Assembly: GCF_013607485.1 (NCBI RefSeq)
Contig: NZ_SCHP01000001.1
Span: 1 to 64,000 of the forward strand
Length of the DNA: 64,000 nt
Origin: Bombilactobacillus bombi
GTDB taxonomy: Bacteria > Bacillota > Bacilli > Lactobacillales > Lactobacillaceae
Direction: 5' to 3'
The notes beneath the pieces are model-generated. The model searched no databases and had not been told where the DNA came from. It saw nothing but the letters and a program-made list of their open reading frames with translations. Shown in pieces: positions 52,923 through 61,824 of this stretch. The first letter of the stretch is position 1. The number at the start of each line of letters is the position of its first letter. Both the position numbers and the translations under genes were made by a program.

Positions 52923-52953
52923 AGAGTTGATGTGTCGTCGTCAACTCTTTTAT
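52923..52953 (+). terminator. Terminator of the CPBP gene
   Basis: AGAGTTGA / TCAACTCT with TTTATTTT following. A second hairpin just before (52870-52897, arms GTCG-CCC/GGG-CGAC) has no T run. Confidence 0.7.
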
Positions 52954-53034
52954 TTTACAAATTTTTGCAGCTTAAGTACTCATTTACGCCGCTTCTAATT
53001 GGTAGGACTACTTCCCTCGAATTTCATAGTTACC

Positions 53035-53259
53035 CTATATAATAGCTTGTATATGATATTTAATCTTTAAGCAATTGTTGCTTAAAGCCTTAGGATTTTG
53101 TTGAGCTAATTGTTGTAATTTTAAACGCTGTGGGCGCCAACGAATCTTTTGAAAGACTGCTAATTCAAAAAACATAATTGCCAGCCAAAGCATCTCTAAA
53201 TTTTTAAACCAAGGAAACTGCCATATTAGCCCTGATAATAATAAAAGGTAAATTATCAT
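53035..53259 (-). CDS. Small membrane protein, unrecognised
   Basis: 74 residues. One or two hydrophobic segments occupy residues 1-35 (IIYLLLLSGLIWQFPWF; MLWLAIMFFELAVF), followed by a basic tail (KIRWRPQRLKLQQLAQQNP). The ribosome site is weak (GAGTATCTT). No family recognised. It lies alone on the minus strand after the DUF3278/XRE pair. Confidence 0.45.
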   Translation of the reverse strand: MIIYLLLLSGLIWQFPWFKNLEMLWLAIMFFELAVFQKIRWRPQRLKLQQLAQQNPKALSNNCLKIKYHIQAII

Positions 53260-53349
53260 AACAAGATACTCAATGAGTAATCACGTCAATATTTTTTCAA
53301 TTTAGTTATCTTTAAGCTTTTGTATTATAAACGGACCTTCTTTAGAGCA

Positions 53350-53880
53350 TTATTGTTCATCATCTTCCACGGGAATAATTTTTTTATTTTTGCGATAAAC
53401 TTTATAAAGCCCAAAAATAATTCCATAGACAACAGCAAATATAATGTTTTTAAAATCTGTTAAAGATTTTAATAACGGCACATTGACACCTAGAGCAACA
53501 AAAGCAATTATTAAATAAAACTCAATACTATATTCCAGAATATAAAGAATGCCTCGACGACGATTATGGAGTTTTAATTGTTGAGCTTGTCGTGTATTAA
53601 CTTCTAAATTAGACAAATTATTTGAATTAATTGTAAAATCTAAATAGGTACTAATTACAAATCCCACTAATAAGTTTAAAAACGAAAAAATAATTAATAG
53701 ATCATTAGAATATCGATCCCCCATAACTAAAGCAATAAAAGATGCTATGTTGAAGTAAATATATAAAAATAAAAAAGAATTATTTCCCACCTGATCAACT
53801 TTTTGTCGCCTTTGTTCATCCAAAGGACCATAAATATCATAAACTTGTTTAACTATCCAATCTCTTTTACTCATTTTCAT
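53350..53880 (-). CDS. DUF3278-like membrane protein
   Basis: 176 residues from the ATG at 53880, with GAGGAG seven bases upstream inside the XRE gene; the longer frame to 53907 has no site. Four hydrophobic segments in two pairs (about 35-85 and 115-160). SKRDWIVKQVYDIYGPLDEQRRQKVDQVGNNSF and the QAQQLKLHNRRRGILYILEY loop fit the DUF3278 proteins that lactobacilli often encode next to a small XRE regulator. Function unknown. It overlaps that regulator's end and must be co-translated with it. Confidence 0.72.
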   Translation of the reverse strand: MKMSKRDWIVKQVYDIYGPLDEQRRQKVDQVGNNSFLFLYIYFNIASFIALVMGDRYSNDLLIIFSFLNLLVGFVISTYLDFTINSNNLSNLEVNTRQAQQLKLHNRRRGILYILEYSIEFYLIIAFVALGVNVPLLKSLTDFKNIIFAVVYGIIFGLYKVYRKNKKIIPVEDDEQ

Positions 53881-54073
53881 CTTTTTTCTCCTCCCAAAAT
53901 AAGGCATTTAAATCCGTAGACAAAGCCTGTGCTAAATGGAGGCACAGCTCCAGTGTGGGATTATACTTATCATTTTCAATCATGTTGACTGTTTGCCGCG
54001 ACACGCCAATTTTATCAGCCAAGGCTAATTGTGAAAGCCCTAATTTTTTACGATAATAACGGACGTTATTCAT
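53867..54073 (-). CDS. Small XRE family regulator
   Basis: 68 residues, essentially one HTH domain: VRYYRKKLGLSQLALADKIGVSRQTVNMIENDKYNPTLELCLHLAQALSTDLNALF. Homologous small regulators usually repress their own operon with a membrane protein, as here. Its last codons (GAGGAGAAA) contain the ribosome site of the DUF3278 gene. TGTCAATTATATTTTACA and TGTCAAATATAACTGACA, related AT-rich inverted repeats just upstream (54090-54160), could be its operators. Confidence 0.82.
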   Translation of the reverse strand: MNNVRYYRKKLGLSQLALADKIGVSRQTVNMIENDKYNPTLELCLHLAQALSTDLNALFWEEKKDENE

Positions 54074-54211
54074 GAATACTCCTTTTTAATATGTCAGTTA
54101 TATTTGACATACTTTTATTATACTAAGCCCAAAATAAATGTCAATTATATTTTACACAAATAAAAACATTTAGCACTTTGGCTAAATGTATATAAATTTA
54201 TTTTAAAGATT

Positions 54212-55855
54212 TTAATCCTTTATCCGGAGAGATACCATATTATACATACCCGATGGTCCATAATCTAAGTTATGTACCCGTTTATGAGTCAACCAAGCAG
54301 CACCATTTTGGTACAGTGGAATTACAGCTTGCTGGTTGTTGATTAAATTTTGTGCAGCAATCATGTCTTGCCAGCGCTGACTAGGATTATTGGCATCTGT
54401 AGTCATACTTTTATTAACTAAGGTATCATATTGGTTATTACTCCATTTACCATAATTATTGCTGGCGCCAGTAGTAAATAATGTTAAGTAATTAATTGGA
54501 TCGGGAAAATCTGCTGTCCAACCAGATACTACTAAGTCAAAGTTGCCATTTTCTGATCTACTGAGTCGTCCTTTAAGTGGAACATTATTAATTGTTATTT
54601 GCATCCCTGGTAATTTTTCTAGTTGATTTTGTAAATATTCATCTTGCTGTTTGGCAATATCTGAATCATCATCTAAGAGAATTAATTTAAATTTTTTATC
54701 CGTATTATTAGTTTCTGCTAAACCTAATTTCCACAATTGCTTAGCTCTCTTTAAATTATAACTTGTTTGCGCTTTACCAGTAGAACTGGTTTCCTCAACA
54801 AAATCTTTTTGTGAATTATTTGGATCAAAAGCCATATTAGTTGGAGTAAAGGAAGTGGCAGCAATCGTGCCATTACCCAATATTTTTTTAGTCAATTGCT
54901 GACGATTAATGGCAAGTGATATAGCCTGACAAATTTTAGTATTTTTAAAGATAGAATCTTTTTGCCTGTTCATCTCTAAATAAAAAGTAGAATTTTGCTT
55001 TTGAATTTTATACTCTGAAGAGTTCTTCATTTGTTTAGAAATATCTCCAGTTAATTTAGTCCGATCAAGCTTATTAGCCTGATATAAATTTAATGAAGTA
55101 GAAGAATCCTTTACAACTTGATAATTCAACTGCTGTACTTTGACTTTTTTTGCATTCCAATAATGTGGATTTTTAACTTCCTTCCAACTATTATCTGGTC
55201 CATTCCAATTGACTAACTTATATGGCCCGTTGAAGACTAAAGTTTTAGAATTAGTTCCGTACTTTTTACCCCATTTTTTTACTGCCGTCTGATTTTGTGG
55301 AAAAAACACCGCTGAGGTCATTAATTCATTAAAATAAGGTAATGGCTTATCTAAAGTTACTTGCAATGTATACTTGTCCAAAGCTTTAATTCCTAAAGAA
55401 TTAACTGGTTTTTTACCTGCTGTTATTTCTTTAGCATTAGCAATTCCTTCACAAATATAAGCATATTGAGATTTAGTTCGTGGATCAACGGTACGACGCC
55501 AGGCAAATACAAAATCTTGAGCTGTGACAGTTTGTCCATTACTCCATTGAGTATTTTTCTTTAAGGGTATAGTATAAGTTAAACCATCGTTAGTAGGTGA
55601 AACTACTTTAGTAGCTAAAGCTGGCATAATAGTTTTACCTTGATAACGATAAAGGCCTTCCATAGTATCAGTTAAAGCTTGACCACTAATCATGTCAGTA
55701 CTAACAGAAGAATCCATGGTAGGAATAACATCAGATACAAAAGTACGATAAGTGTCTTTAGGAACTTGACTTTGTTGCTTGGCCTGACAACCTGTTAAAG
55801 TTAAAGCGCTAATCATAATAGCTAAACCAATTGTCGCAAAACTTTTTTTACTCAT
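54212..55855 (-). CDS. oppA: Oligopeptide-binding lipoprotein, OppA type
   Basis: 547 residues. Lipoprotein signal with lipobox LTLTGC (Cys at about 23), then a class C (SBP_bac_5) fold. YRTFVSDVIPTMDSSVSTDMISGQALTDTMEGLYRY is the start; TYTIPLKKNTQWSNGQTVTAQDFVFAWRRTVDP near 90-122 is the family signature; FDLVVSGWTADFPDPINYLTLFTTG follows near 430. It binds extracellular peptides for an Opp ABC transporter that is not encoded nearby, so it is an orphan binding protein. A structured leader RNA and terminator lie between its promoter side and start. Ribosome site GAGAGG. Confidence 0.9.
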   Translation of the reverse strand: MSKKSFATIGLAIMISALTLTGCQAKQQSQVPKDTYRTFVSDVIPTMDSSVSTDMISGQALTDTMEGLYRYQGKTIMPALATKVVSPTNDGLTYTIPLKKNTQWSNGQTVTAQDFVFAWRRTVDPRTKSQYAYICEGIANAKEITAGKKPVNSLGIKALDKYTLQVTLDKPLPYFNELMTSAVFFPQNQTAVKKWGKKYGTNSKTLVFNGPYKLVNWNGPDNSWKEVKNPHYWNAKKVKVQQLNYQVVKDSSTSLNLYQANKLDRTKLTGDISKQMKNSSEYKIQKQNSTFYLEMNRQKDSIFKNTKICQAISLAINRQQLTKKILGNGTIAATSFTPTNMAFDPNNSQKDFVEETSSTGKAQTSYNLKRAKQLWKLGLAETNNTDKKFKLILLDDDSDIAKQQDEYLQNQLEKLPGMQITINNVPLKGRLSRSENGNFDLVVSGWTADFPDPINYLTLFTTGASNNYGKWSNNQYDTLVNKSMTTDANNPSQRWQDMIAAQNLINNQQAVIPLYQNGAAWLTHKRVHNLDYGPSGMYNMVSLRIKD

Positions 55856-55886
55856 ATTAATTTCCTCTCATCAATTATTCAAAATA

Positions 55887-55919
55887 AAAAAGGAGTCCTC
55901 ACCATGAAGACTCCTTTTT
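55887..55919 (-). terminator. Terminator inside the oppA leader
   Basis: On the minus strand AAAAAGGAGTC pairs with GACTCCTTTTTT. It lies between the structured leader and the oppA start, in the position of an attenuator. Confidence 0.85.
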
Positions 55920-55932
55920 AGACAAAAAGATA

Positions 55933-56060
55933 GCCTGCATGTGAGTAATCCATGCAGACTTATACTGACAGAAATAGAAAATAAGCCGGCATGAACACGA
56001 ACTGACGTCTCAGATCGCATCCATGCTGGATTCGACCTGATTTACCGGCTTCGCAGACGA
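55933..56060 (-). ncRNA. Structured leader RNA before oppA, unknown family
   Basis: On the minus strand a 7-bp stem AAGCCGG (56051-56045) / CCGGCTT (55989-55983) encloses a nested hairpin CAGGTC..ATCCA-GCA-TGGAT..GATCTG. CGTCT at 56059-56055, just outside the stem, is complementary to AGACG at 56010-56006 inside it, which allows a pseudoknot. A second hairpin CTGCATG/CATGCAG (55957-55935) follows and then the terminator. The compact domain, pseudoknot option and attenuator suggest a riboswitch or other cis-regulatory RNA. It is not a TPP, SAM, lysine, purine or T-box element by its conserved cores. Confidence 0.55.
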
Positions 56061-56173
56061 ATATTTAATTTTTCAATTAAATTAATCATTTTCTATCTCC
56101 TCAATTATCTGACTTTTTGTCATTATATAAGCAAATTATTAAAATGTCAAATCTTATTCTAATAAAATAATTA

Positions 56174-57784
56174 TTAACCCTCATCTTTAATAAACAATTG
56201 CTGCGCTTGATAATTCAACTGCTCAGCTTCACGAAAATCTGCTGTTATTTTCCCGCTATGAATTCCCCAATAATAAAAAACTAGAGAAACCGCGATAATG
56301 ACGAGCTGATCCCAAGGATAACTAAGCCAATTGCAGCCGCCAAATTCATGACTACCACCATACGATAAGAGTGATATTACAACTAAATAAATAATTAACC
56401 ACCAAGACGCCTGCAAATTAATTTTAAAATCACGAAAATGGCGCCTATATTCATAAAATAAATACAGCGGTAAACCCAACATAATAATGCCGATTACTTC
56501 AATAGTAGTTGGCCACATCGACCAATAAATGGCTAAAGAAGCTAACACAAATGAAAACGGAGCAATCCATGTCAAATGTTTTAACCTGATTGGGCGAAAT
56601 AATTGCGGGCCTAACTTGCGCAATGAAACGGCAGTCACGGGACCGGTTAAATATGCAATCAAAGTAGCAGCTGATAACACCGTTGCTAACAGCGACCACG
56701 AACGAAACACTGCTACCATAACCATACTTAACAACGTATTAATCACCATGGCTGCCCGTGGAATTTGGTATTTGGGATTGAGTTTACCTAGGAAATGTGG
56801 CAAATGACCATTGCCCTCCATTGCTGATAATGCCCTTGCGGCGGATGCTACAAAGGATACCCCCGTACCAAAAGGTGAAACAAAAGCATCAATATATAGT
56901 AAAACCGCTAACCAATTAATTCCCAACAATATTGCCAAGTCAGCAAAAGGCGAATCAAAAGTGAGGTGCTGCCAACCATGAGCAAGAGCTTTGGGCGGAA
57001 TAGAAGTAATAAAAGCGCTCTGCAGTAATAAGTAAATAATGCCTGCTATTAATAAAGAAATCGTAATTCCTAAACCAATATAACGCTGAGGTTTTTCAAT
57101 TTCACTGCCCATATTAATTACAGTTTGAAAAGCATTAAAAGAAAAAATAATCCCCGCTACTGAAGTAGCTGCTAATACAGGTGCTGTTCCATATGGAAAA
57201 AATTCTTGCACACTATGACCATAATTTTCCGGATGAAAACTTGACCAAGTTAAAATAATTACAGTTAAAATCGGCAAGCCTATCTTGAAAAGTGAAATCA
57301 AAGAAGTAAAATGCGTCATTAAAGTTATCGATCCATAATTAATTAAAGTAAAAACAATAATTATGCCAAAAACTACCATTAAACCAGCAGTTGTAATTTG
57401 GCCATGGCCCACAAATTGCCGCGTCCAATTAGCCCAAGTCCAGGGCCAAGTACTCATATATTGAACCGTCGCCACAGCTTCAATCGGAATAATAGTTACC
57501 AAAGAAACCCAATTAGCCCAGCCAGCGATAAATCCGAGTAAAGAGCCATGCGAATATTGAGCATATTTGCTCATTCCCCCTGATTCGGGAAACATTGTAC
57601 CAATTTCTACATAATTATAGGCAATCGTTCCAATAATTAAGCCTCCTAAGGCCCAAGATAATATAGCCGCTGGCCCTGCCAACTTCGAGGCCTCCCAAGA
57701 ACCGAACAGCCAACCGGAACCAATTAAGGCACTTAAAGCCATCATAACAATCGAAAACAAACTCATCTTTTTTTGAATATGCAT
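56174..57784 (-). CDS. APC family amino acid permease
   Basis: 536 residues, about fourteen membrane segments. MSLFSIVMMALSALIGSGWLFGSWEASKLAGPAAILSWALGG near 9-50 is the APC segment 1 with its unwound GSGWLF turn, which contacts the amino group of the substrate. FPESGGMSKYAQYSHGSLLGFIAGWANW and FSFNAFQTVINMGSEIEKPQRYI follow in the usual order. The length and start recall AspT-like/YjeM-type amino acid/polyamine permeases of lactobacilli; the substrate is not readable. Ribosome site GAGGT. Monocistronic. Confidence 0.85.
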   Translation of the reverse strand: MHIQKKMSLFSIVMMALSALIGSGWLFGSWEASKLAGPAAILSWALGGLIIGTIAYNYVEIGTMFPESGGMSKYAQYSHGSLLGFIAGWANWVSLVTIIPIEAVATVQYMSTWPWTWANWTRQFVGHGQITTAGLMVVFGIIIVFTLINYGSITLMTHFTSLISLFKIGLPILTVIILTWSSFHPENYGHSVQEFFPYGTAPVLAATSVAGIIFSFNAFQTVINMGSEIEKPQRYIGLGITISLLIAGIIYLLLQSAFITSIPPKALAHGWQHLTFDSPFADLAILLGINWLAVLLYIDAFVSPFGTGVSFVASAARALSAMEGNGHLPHFLGKLNPKYQIPRAAMVINTLLSMVMVAVFRSWSLLATVLSAATLIAYLTGPVTAVSLRKLGPQLFRPIRLKHLTWIAPFSFVLASLAIYWSMWPTTIEVIGIIMLGLPLYLFYEYRRHFRDFKINLQASWWLIIYLVVISLLSYGGSHEFGGCNWLSYPWDQLVIIAVSLVFYYWGIHSGKITADFREAEQLNYQAQQLFIKDEG

Positions 57785-57903
57785 GGTTTACCTCATTAAT
57801 TTTAATAGTATAGTTATGTATTACACTATATTGTGCCCAAACAACCACTTAAGGTCAAGGTGTTTATCTGCCCAGAAGAATAATTAACTTTAATAAATAA
57901 AAA

Positions 57904-57932
57904 AGACCAGAACCAAATTCTCGTTCTGATCT
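57904..57932 (-). terminator. Terminator of the LacY-like gene
   Basis: On the minus strand AGATCAGAAC pairs with GTTCTGGTCT (one G-U), followed by TTTTTT, 44 bp after the symporter stop. Confidence 0.75.
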
Positions 57933-57975
57933 TGATGTCTAACTAACCACTGGCTAGTTTGTAATAGCACTACTA

Positions 57976-59238
57976 TTAAGCGGCTTGTTTTACTGGTGTC
58001 GGATTACTATTATGTCCCCGAACCAAGAAAATTGCAGCAAAGAGGGCAAAACAGCCACAAATAATACCAAGAATTAAATAAGTTGAATGAAAACCTAACT
58101 TATCATAGCTGGAGCCAATTACGCCTGAAAAAATCGTTTGGGAAATCTGGACAGCTGAAACCGTACTTAAAGACTGGATAGTGGCAAATTCATTTTTGTT
58201 AAAGACTGAGAAAATGTAACCCATTGGGCAAATAAACCATAATGGTGTATATAAGCCACCAAGAAGTTGGGCAAAGGCTACAACTACCCAGTTTGTAGCA
58301 AAGGAAAAGAGTAACAATCTAATCGCCATAATAAAGGCCATAATTACTAAACCATTACGATAGCCAATTTTTTTGATGACAGCTGGAATTACTAACATCC
58401 CTATAAAGGCTAAAATCTGTTGCAAAGTTGTGGAATAAGAAAAGAGCATTACACCTTGATTATTATTAAAGAAAGTCTGAAAATAATTAGACACTTGCTG
58501 ATCAGCAATTTGAGACAAAGGCACAGTTCCCAATAAAAAAACTACAAATACAATAAAGGCCTTAGAAAACATACTTTTTAAAATACCATGAAAATTAATT
58601 TTTTCATGTTCTTCATCTTGTAATACGCCCAAATTACTTTCATCATGTTTAACAAAAAACACTACCATAATCAAGAAAATTAATCCACTAACGGATAAGC
58701 TCCAAAAGAACTGTCTAGGAACGGTCAGTAATAAATAACCACAAATTAGAGGACCAATAAACCCAATGATAGTCACACCTGAGCGGACCCAACTGTATTC
58801 AAACCCGTTAACAAAACTAATTCTTTGTTCATAAGTTTCAATCGCACCGGTACCACCATTCATAACTAAGCCAAAAACCAGTCCCATGATAATTGACATT
58901 GCATAGGTATTGCCACCCCGCATTGGCAAAATGAACAATTCCATAAATGGTCCCATCAAAACTGATAAAACCGCGATAAATTGAATTAAATACTTTTTTT
59001 CCAGAATTTTGTCGCCAATATAACCGAAGATCGGCGCCGAAATCAATCCCATTAAAGACATCATTGAAAAAGATAAACCAACATTGGCGTGCGAAAATCC
59101 GGCATATTTTACCAACCACAGTGAAGAAAAGGTCCCCATTACTGGCCACATAAAGTTATAAGACATTTCAGAAATAATATATGACCAAAATTTATTGAAA
59201 GAATTATAGGGGCTTTTAATATTTTTTAAAACACCCAT
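57976..59238 (-). CDS. LacY-like oligosaccharide:H+ symporter
   Basis: 420 residues, twelve membrane segments. SEMSYNFMWPVMGTFSSLWLVKYAGFSHANVGLSFSMMSLMGLISAPIFGYIGDKILEKKYLIQFIAVLSVLMGPFMEL is the N-terminal domain with MFS motif A (GYIGDKILEKK). FEYSWVRSGVTIIGFIGPLICGYL contains the Glu/Arg pair typical of LacY (Glu near 146). These show membership of the LacY oligosaccharide:proton symporter family. It is 29 bp after the arabinofuranosidase gene on the same strand, so arabino- or xylo-oligosaccharides are the likely cargo. Ribosome site GAGGAGGG. Confidence 0.85.
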   Translation of the reverse strand: MGVLKNIKSPYNSFNKFWSYIISEMSYNFMWPVMGTFSSLWLVKYAGFSHANVGLSFSMMSLMGLISAPIFGYIGDKILEKKYLIQFIAVLSVLMGPFMELFILPMRGGNTYAMSIIMGLVFGLVMNGGTGAIETYEQRISFVNGFEYSWVRSGVTIIGFIGPLICGYLLLTVPRQFFWSLSVSGLIFLIMVVFFVKHDESNLGVLQDEEHEKINFHGILKSMFSKAFIVFVVFLLGTVPLSQIADQQVSNYFQTFFNNNQGVMLFSYSTTLQQILAFIGMLVIPAVIKKIGYRNGLVIMAFIMAIRLLLFSFATNWVVVAFAQLLGGLYTPLWFICPMGYIFSVFNKNEFATIQSLSTVSAVQISQTIFSGVIGSSYDKLGFHSTYLILGIICGCFALFAAIFLVRGHNSNPTPVKQAA

Positions 59239-59267
59239 GTGTTACCCTCCTCATATTTAATGCAGTC

Positions 59268-60719
59268 TTACTTTAAAGTGATGGAAACAACACTTTTAGC
59301 AGGCAATTTAACTTGTAGCTTACCATCATTGACAGTTGCACCTTGGAAGTCTTGCAAAGTTACTGCATTAGGATTATCAAAGGTATTATGAGCATCCATT
59401 GTTTCACCAGTAATAATACTTGCTTCCGTAATCTTATTAAGTGGAGAAGCAAATGTGAAATCAAGATCTTGATCTTGACTGAGATCATAATTACCCAAAC
59501 TAATAGTTAATTGACCATCTTTTTGCGAAGCAGTATAAGTAATATGATCTGGCAAAGTACCTTCGGCTTCGACTAAGTCAGCATCCATATGCTTTTGATA
59601 CATATCAAATAGGTAGTAAGTTGGTGTTTTAAGCATTTGGTCATCTTTAGTTAAAATCATTGCTTGCAACACATTAACCATTTGCGCAATATTGGCCATG
59701 TGTACTCGATCAGCATGCTTGTGGAAAACATTCAAAGTGATAGCTGCTGATAAGACATCACGAATTGTATTTTGCTGATATAAAAATCCAGGATTGGTGC
59801 CCTTCTCAACGTCATACCAGGTTCCCCACTCGTCAACGATTAAGTCTACCTTCTTTTGTGGGTCATATTGGTCCATAATGGCTGAATGCTTAGTAACTAA
59901 TCGATCCATAAATTGAGCTTTATTCATTGTGGAATACCATAAATCTTTGGTAAAGCCTGTTGCACTGCCCTTACTATGCTCCCAATCACCTGTTGGCAAA
60001 GTGTAATAATGTAGGCTAATTCCATCTAAAAATTGACCAGCATTCTTCATAACTACATCTGTCCAATGATAATCATCTTCATTTGGTCCACAAGCCACTT
60101 TATATATAGGATCATCAGGATTATATTGTGGTAAGAAGGTTTGATATTGACGATAGACATCGGCATAATATTCTGGCCGCATATTACCGCCGCCACCCCA
60201 TGACTCGTTACCAATTCCAAAGAACTTAACTTTCCAAGGTTCTTTTTGACCATTTTGCCGCCGCAAATTCGACATTGGTGATTCACCAGACATGGTCATA
60301 TATTCAATCCATTCTGACATTTCTTGCACAGTACCACTACCAATATTGGCATTAATATATGCATCAGCACCTAATTGTCTCAATAATTCAAAATATTCAT
60401 GAGTTCCAAAAGAATTATCTTCAGTAACTGAGCCCCAATTAGTGTTTACAATTTTTTTACGTTGATCCTTAGGACCGATACCTTGTTGCCAATGATAAGT
60501 ATCTGCAAACAAACCACCTGGCCAACGTAAAACTGGTACATGAATCGCTTTCAAAGCGTCCACAACATCTTTACGCATTCCGTTAACATTAGGGATCTTA
60601 GAATTTTCACCTACATAAATACTTCCATAAATACCGCGACCCAAATGTTCAGAAAATTGGCCATAAATATACTTACTAATTTTTGGTCCTTTTTGATCTG
60701 TGAGTAATTTAATTGTCAT
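59268..60719 (-). CDS. abfA: GH51 alpha-L-arabinofuranosidase
   Basis: 483 residues without a signal peptide, so intracellular. [20 protein letters not shown] near 18-37 and [21 protein letters not shown] near 65-85 are GH51 marks. The acid-base Glu is in [13 protein letters not shown] near 173, and the nucleophile Glu is in VDEWGTWY near 293. A C-terminal beta-sandwich follows from about 390. It removes terminal arabinofuranose from oligosaccharides brought in by the adjacent symporter. Promoter TTGGAC-N17-TATTTA has a 22-bp palindrome within it, so the gene is tightly repressed. Some GH51 members act on beta-xylosides instead. Confidence 0.92.
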   Translation of the reverse strand: MTIKLLTDQKGPKISKYIYGQFSEHLGRGIYGSIYVGENSKIPNVNGMRKDVVDALKAIHVPVLRWPGGLFADTYHWQQGIGPKDQRKKIVNTNWGSVTEDNSFGTHEYFELLRQLGADAYINANIGSGTVQEMSEWIEYMTMSGESPMSNLRRQNGQKEPWKVKFFGIGNESWGGGGNMRPEYYADVYRQYQTFLPQYNPDDPIYKVACGPNEDDYHWTDVVMKNAGQFLDGISLHYYTLPTGDWEHSKGSATGFTKDLWYSTMNKAQFMDRLVTKHSAIMDQYDPQKKVDLIVDEWGTWYDVEKGTNPGFLYQQNTIRDVLSAAITLNVFHKHADRVHMANIAQMVNVLQAMILTKDDQMLKTPTYYLFDMYQKHMDADLVEAEGTLPDHITYTASQKDGQLTISLGNYDLSQDQDLDFTFASPLNKITEASIITGETMDAHNTFDNPNAVTLQDFQGATVNDGKLQVKLPAKSVVSITLK

Positions 60720-60751
60720 GATTAAACCAACCTTTTTAAATAAATTTGTTT

Positions 60752-60773
60752 AAATATAATTGCAATTATATTT
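60752..60773. promoter_or_regulatory. 22-bp perfect palindrome in the abfA promoter
   Basis: Arms AAATATAATTG and CAATTATATTT with no spacer. It fills the gap between the minus-strand -35 (TTGGAC, 60779-60774) and -10 (TATTTA, 60756-60751) of abfA. A protein bound here would exclude RNA polymerase. The divergent ArsR-like regulator is the natural candidate. The rest of the gap to 60926 shows nothing else clear. Confidence 0.7.
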
Positions 60774-60926
60774 GTCCAACGGTGTTTTTTTAATTATTTA
60801 TCCGCTTAACAACTTTAGTATATCGCTTACATCCGCCATAAAAACCCCTCTAAAAATTAAACGTTATCCTTGATTTAGAAAAGGATTGGCGTTATTTTTA
60901 ACCAAAAGGTTAAATGAGGTGAACAA

Positions 60927-61823
60927 ATGGATTTAGATATTTCCGCGAAATCGCTAGCAGTTTTCACGGCTCTAGATAGTGACGTCCGACTGAAAATTAT
61001 CCAACTATTAGCCCAGCAAAAAATGAACGTCACCCAAATTGCTTTAGCATTAAATTTAAGTAATGCTATTACAACAAAACATTTAGATAAACTTGAAGCT
61101 GCCAAAGTTATTAGAACAGAAAAAAAAGGAAAACAGCGCCTGTCTTCCTTAAATGTAGATACCATTAATATTAGATTTCCTAAAAAAATCTATTCTAAAT
61201 TAAACCATTGGGAGTTAGAATTACCAATCGGTCAATATACTAACTTTAAAGTAGCCCCTACTTGTGGCTTGGCAGGCCCAAAGGGCTTTATTGGCAAAGT
61301 TGATGATCCCAGCCATTTTATGAATCCTCTCCGCTATCAAGCAGGAATGCTCTGGTTTGCCCAAGGCTTTGTTGAATATCAAGTCCCTAATTATTTAAAA
61401 GCACATAAAGAACTAGTCATGATTGAACTAAGTGCTGAATTAAGTTCTGAGTTTCCCTTTTCTAACAATCGCTGGCCTTCAGACATTACCGTTTCTTTAG
61501 ATAATTACGAAATTGGTACGTGGACAAGCCCGGGAGATTTTTCCGACGTCCGCGGTCTTTATACTCCAAAATGGGTTTATAACGATATGAATCAATATGG
61601 AATGTTAAAATCGTTTCGCATTTCACGGCACGGTTCTTTTATTGATGGTCACCATTCGGCAGATACAACCATTGCCGATATTAATCTATCTAAGCCTAGC
61701 TGGACCTTGCGTTTTGAAGTAAAAGATGACAGTAAAAATCGCGGTGGCTGTACAATTTTCGGCAACAAATTTGGTAATCATGACCAGGGGATTAAAGGAA
61801 CTTTTTACTATAGTCATAACTAA
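60927..61823 (+). CDS. ArsR-like regulator with large C-terminal domain
   Basis: 298 residues. An ArsR-type winged helix at 5-75 (FTALDSDVRLKIIQLLAQQKMNVTQIALALNLSNAITTKHLDKLEAAKVIRTEKKGKQRLSSLN) lacks the cysteine metal ligands. It is followed by a beta-rich C-terminal domain of about 210 residues (LPIGQYTNFKVAPTCGLAGPKGFIGKVDDPSHFMNPLRYQAGMLWF; DNYEIGTWTSPGDFSDVRG; LRFEVKDD). That part is much longer than in metal sensors and looks like a carbohydrate- or ligand-binding beta sandwich. Divergent from abfA, it probably controls the arabinoside genes through the palindrome at 60752. Ribosome site GAGGTG. The ligand is unknown. Confidence 0.8.
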   Translation: MDLDISAKSLAVFTALDSDVRLKIIQLLAQQKMNVTQIALALNLSNAITTKHLDKLEAAKVIRTEKKGKQRLSSLNVDTINIRFPKKIYSKLNHWELELPIGQYTNFKVAPTCGLAGPKGFIGKVDDPSHFMNPLRYQAGMLWFAQGFVEYQVPNYLKAHKELVMIELSAELSSEFPFSNNRWPSDITVSLDNYEIGTWTSPGDFSDVRGLYTPKWVYNDMNQYGMLKSFRISRHGSFIDGHHSADTTIADINLSKPSWTLRFEVKDDSKNRGGCTIFGNKFGNHDQGIKGTFYYSHN

Positions 61824-61824
61824 T

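Noticed and set aside
55983-56051. A tRNA-like reading of the oppA leader (7-bp closing stem and a TTCGA motif)
   Set aside because: No D-arm GG, no proper anticodon stem, and the segment around TTCGA cannot form a 5-bp T-stem.
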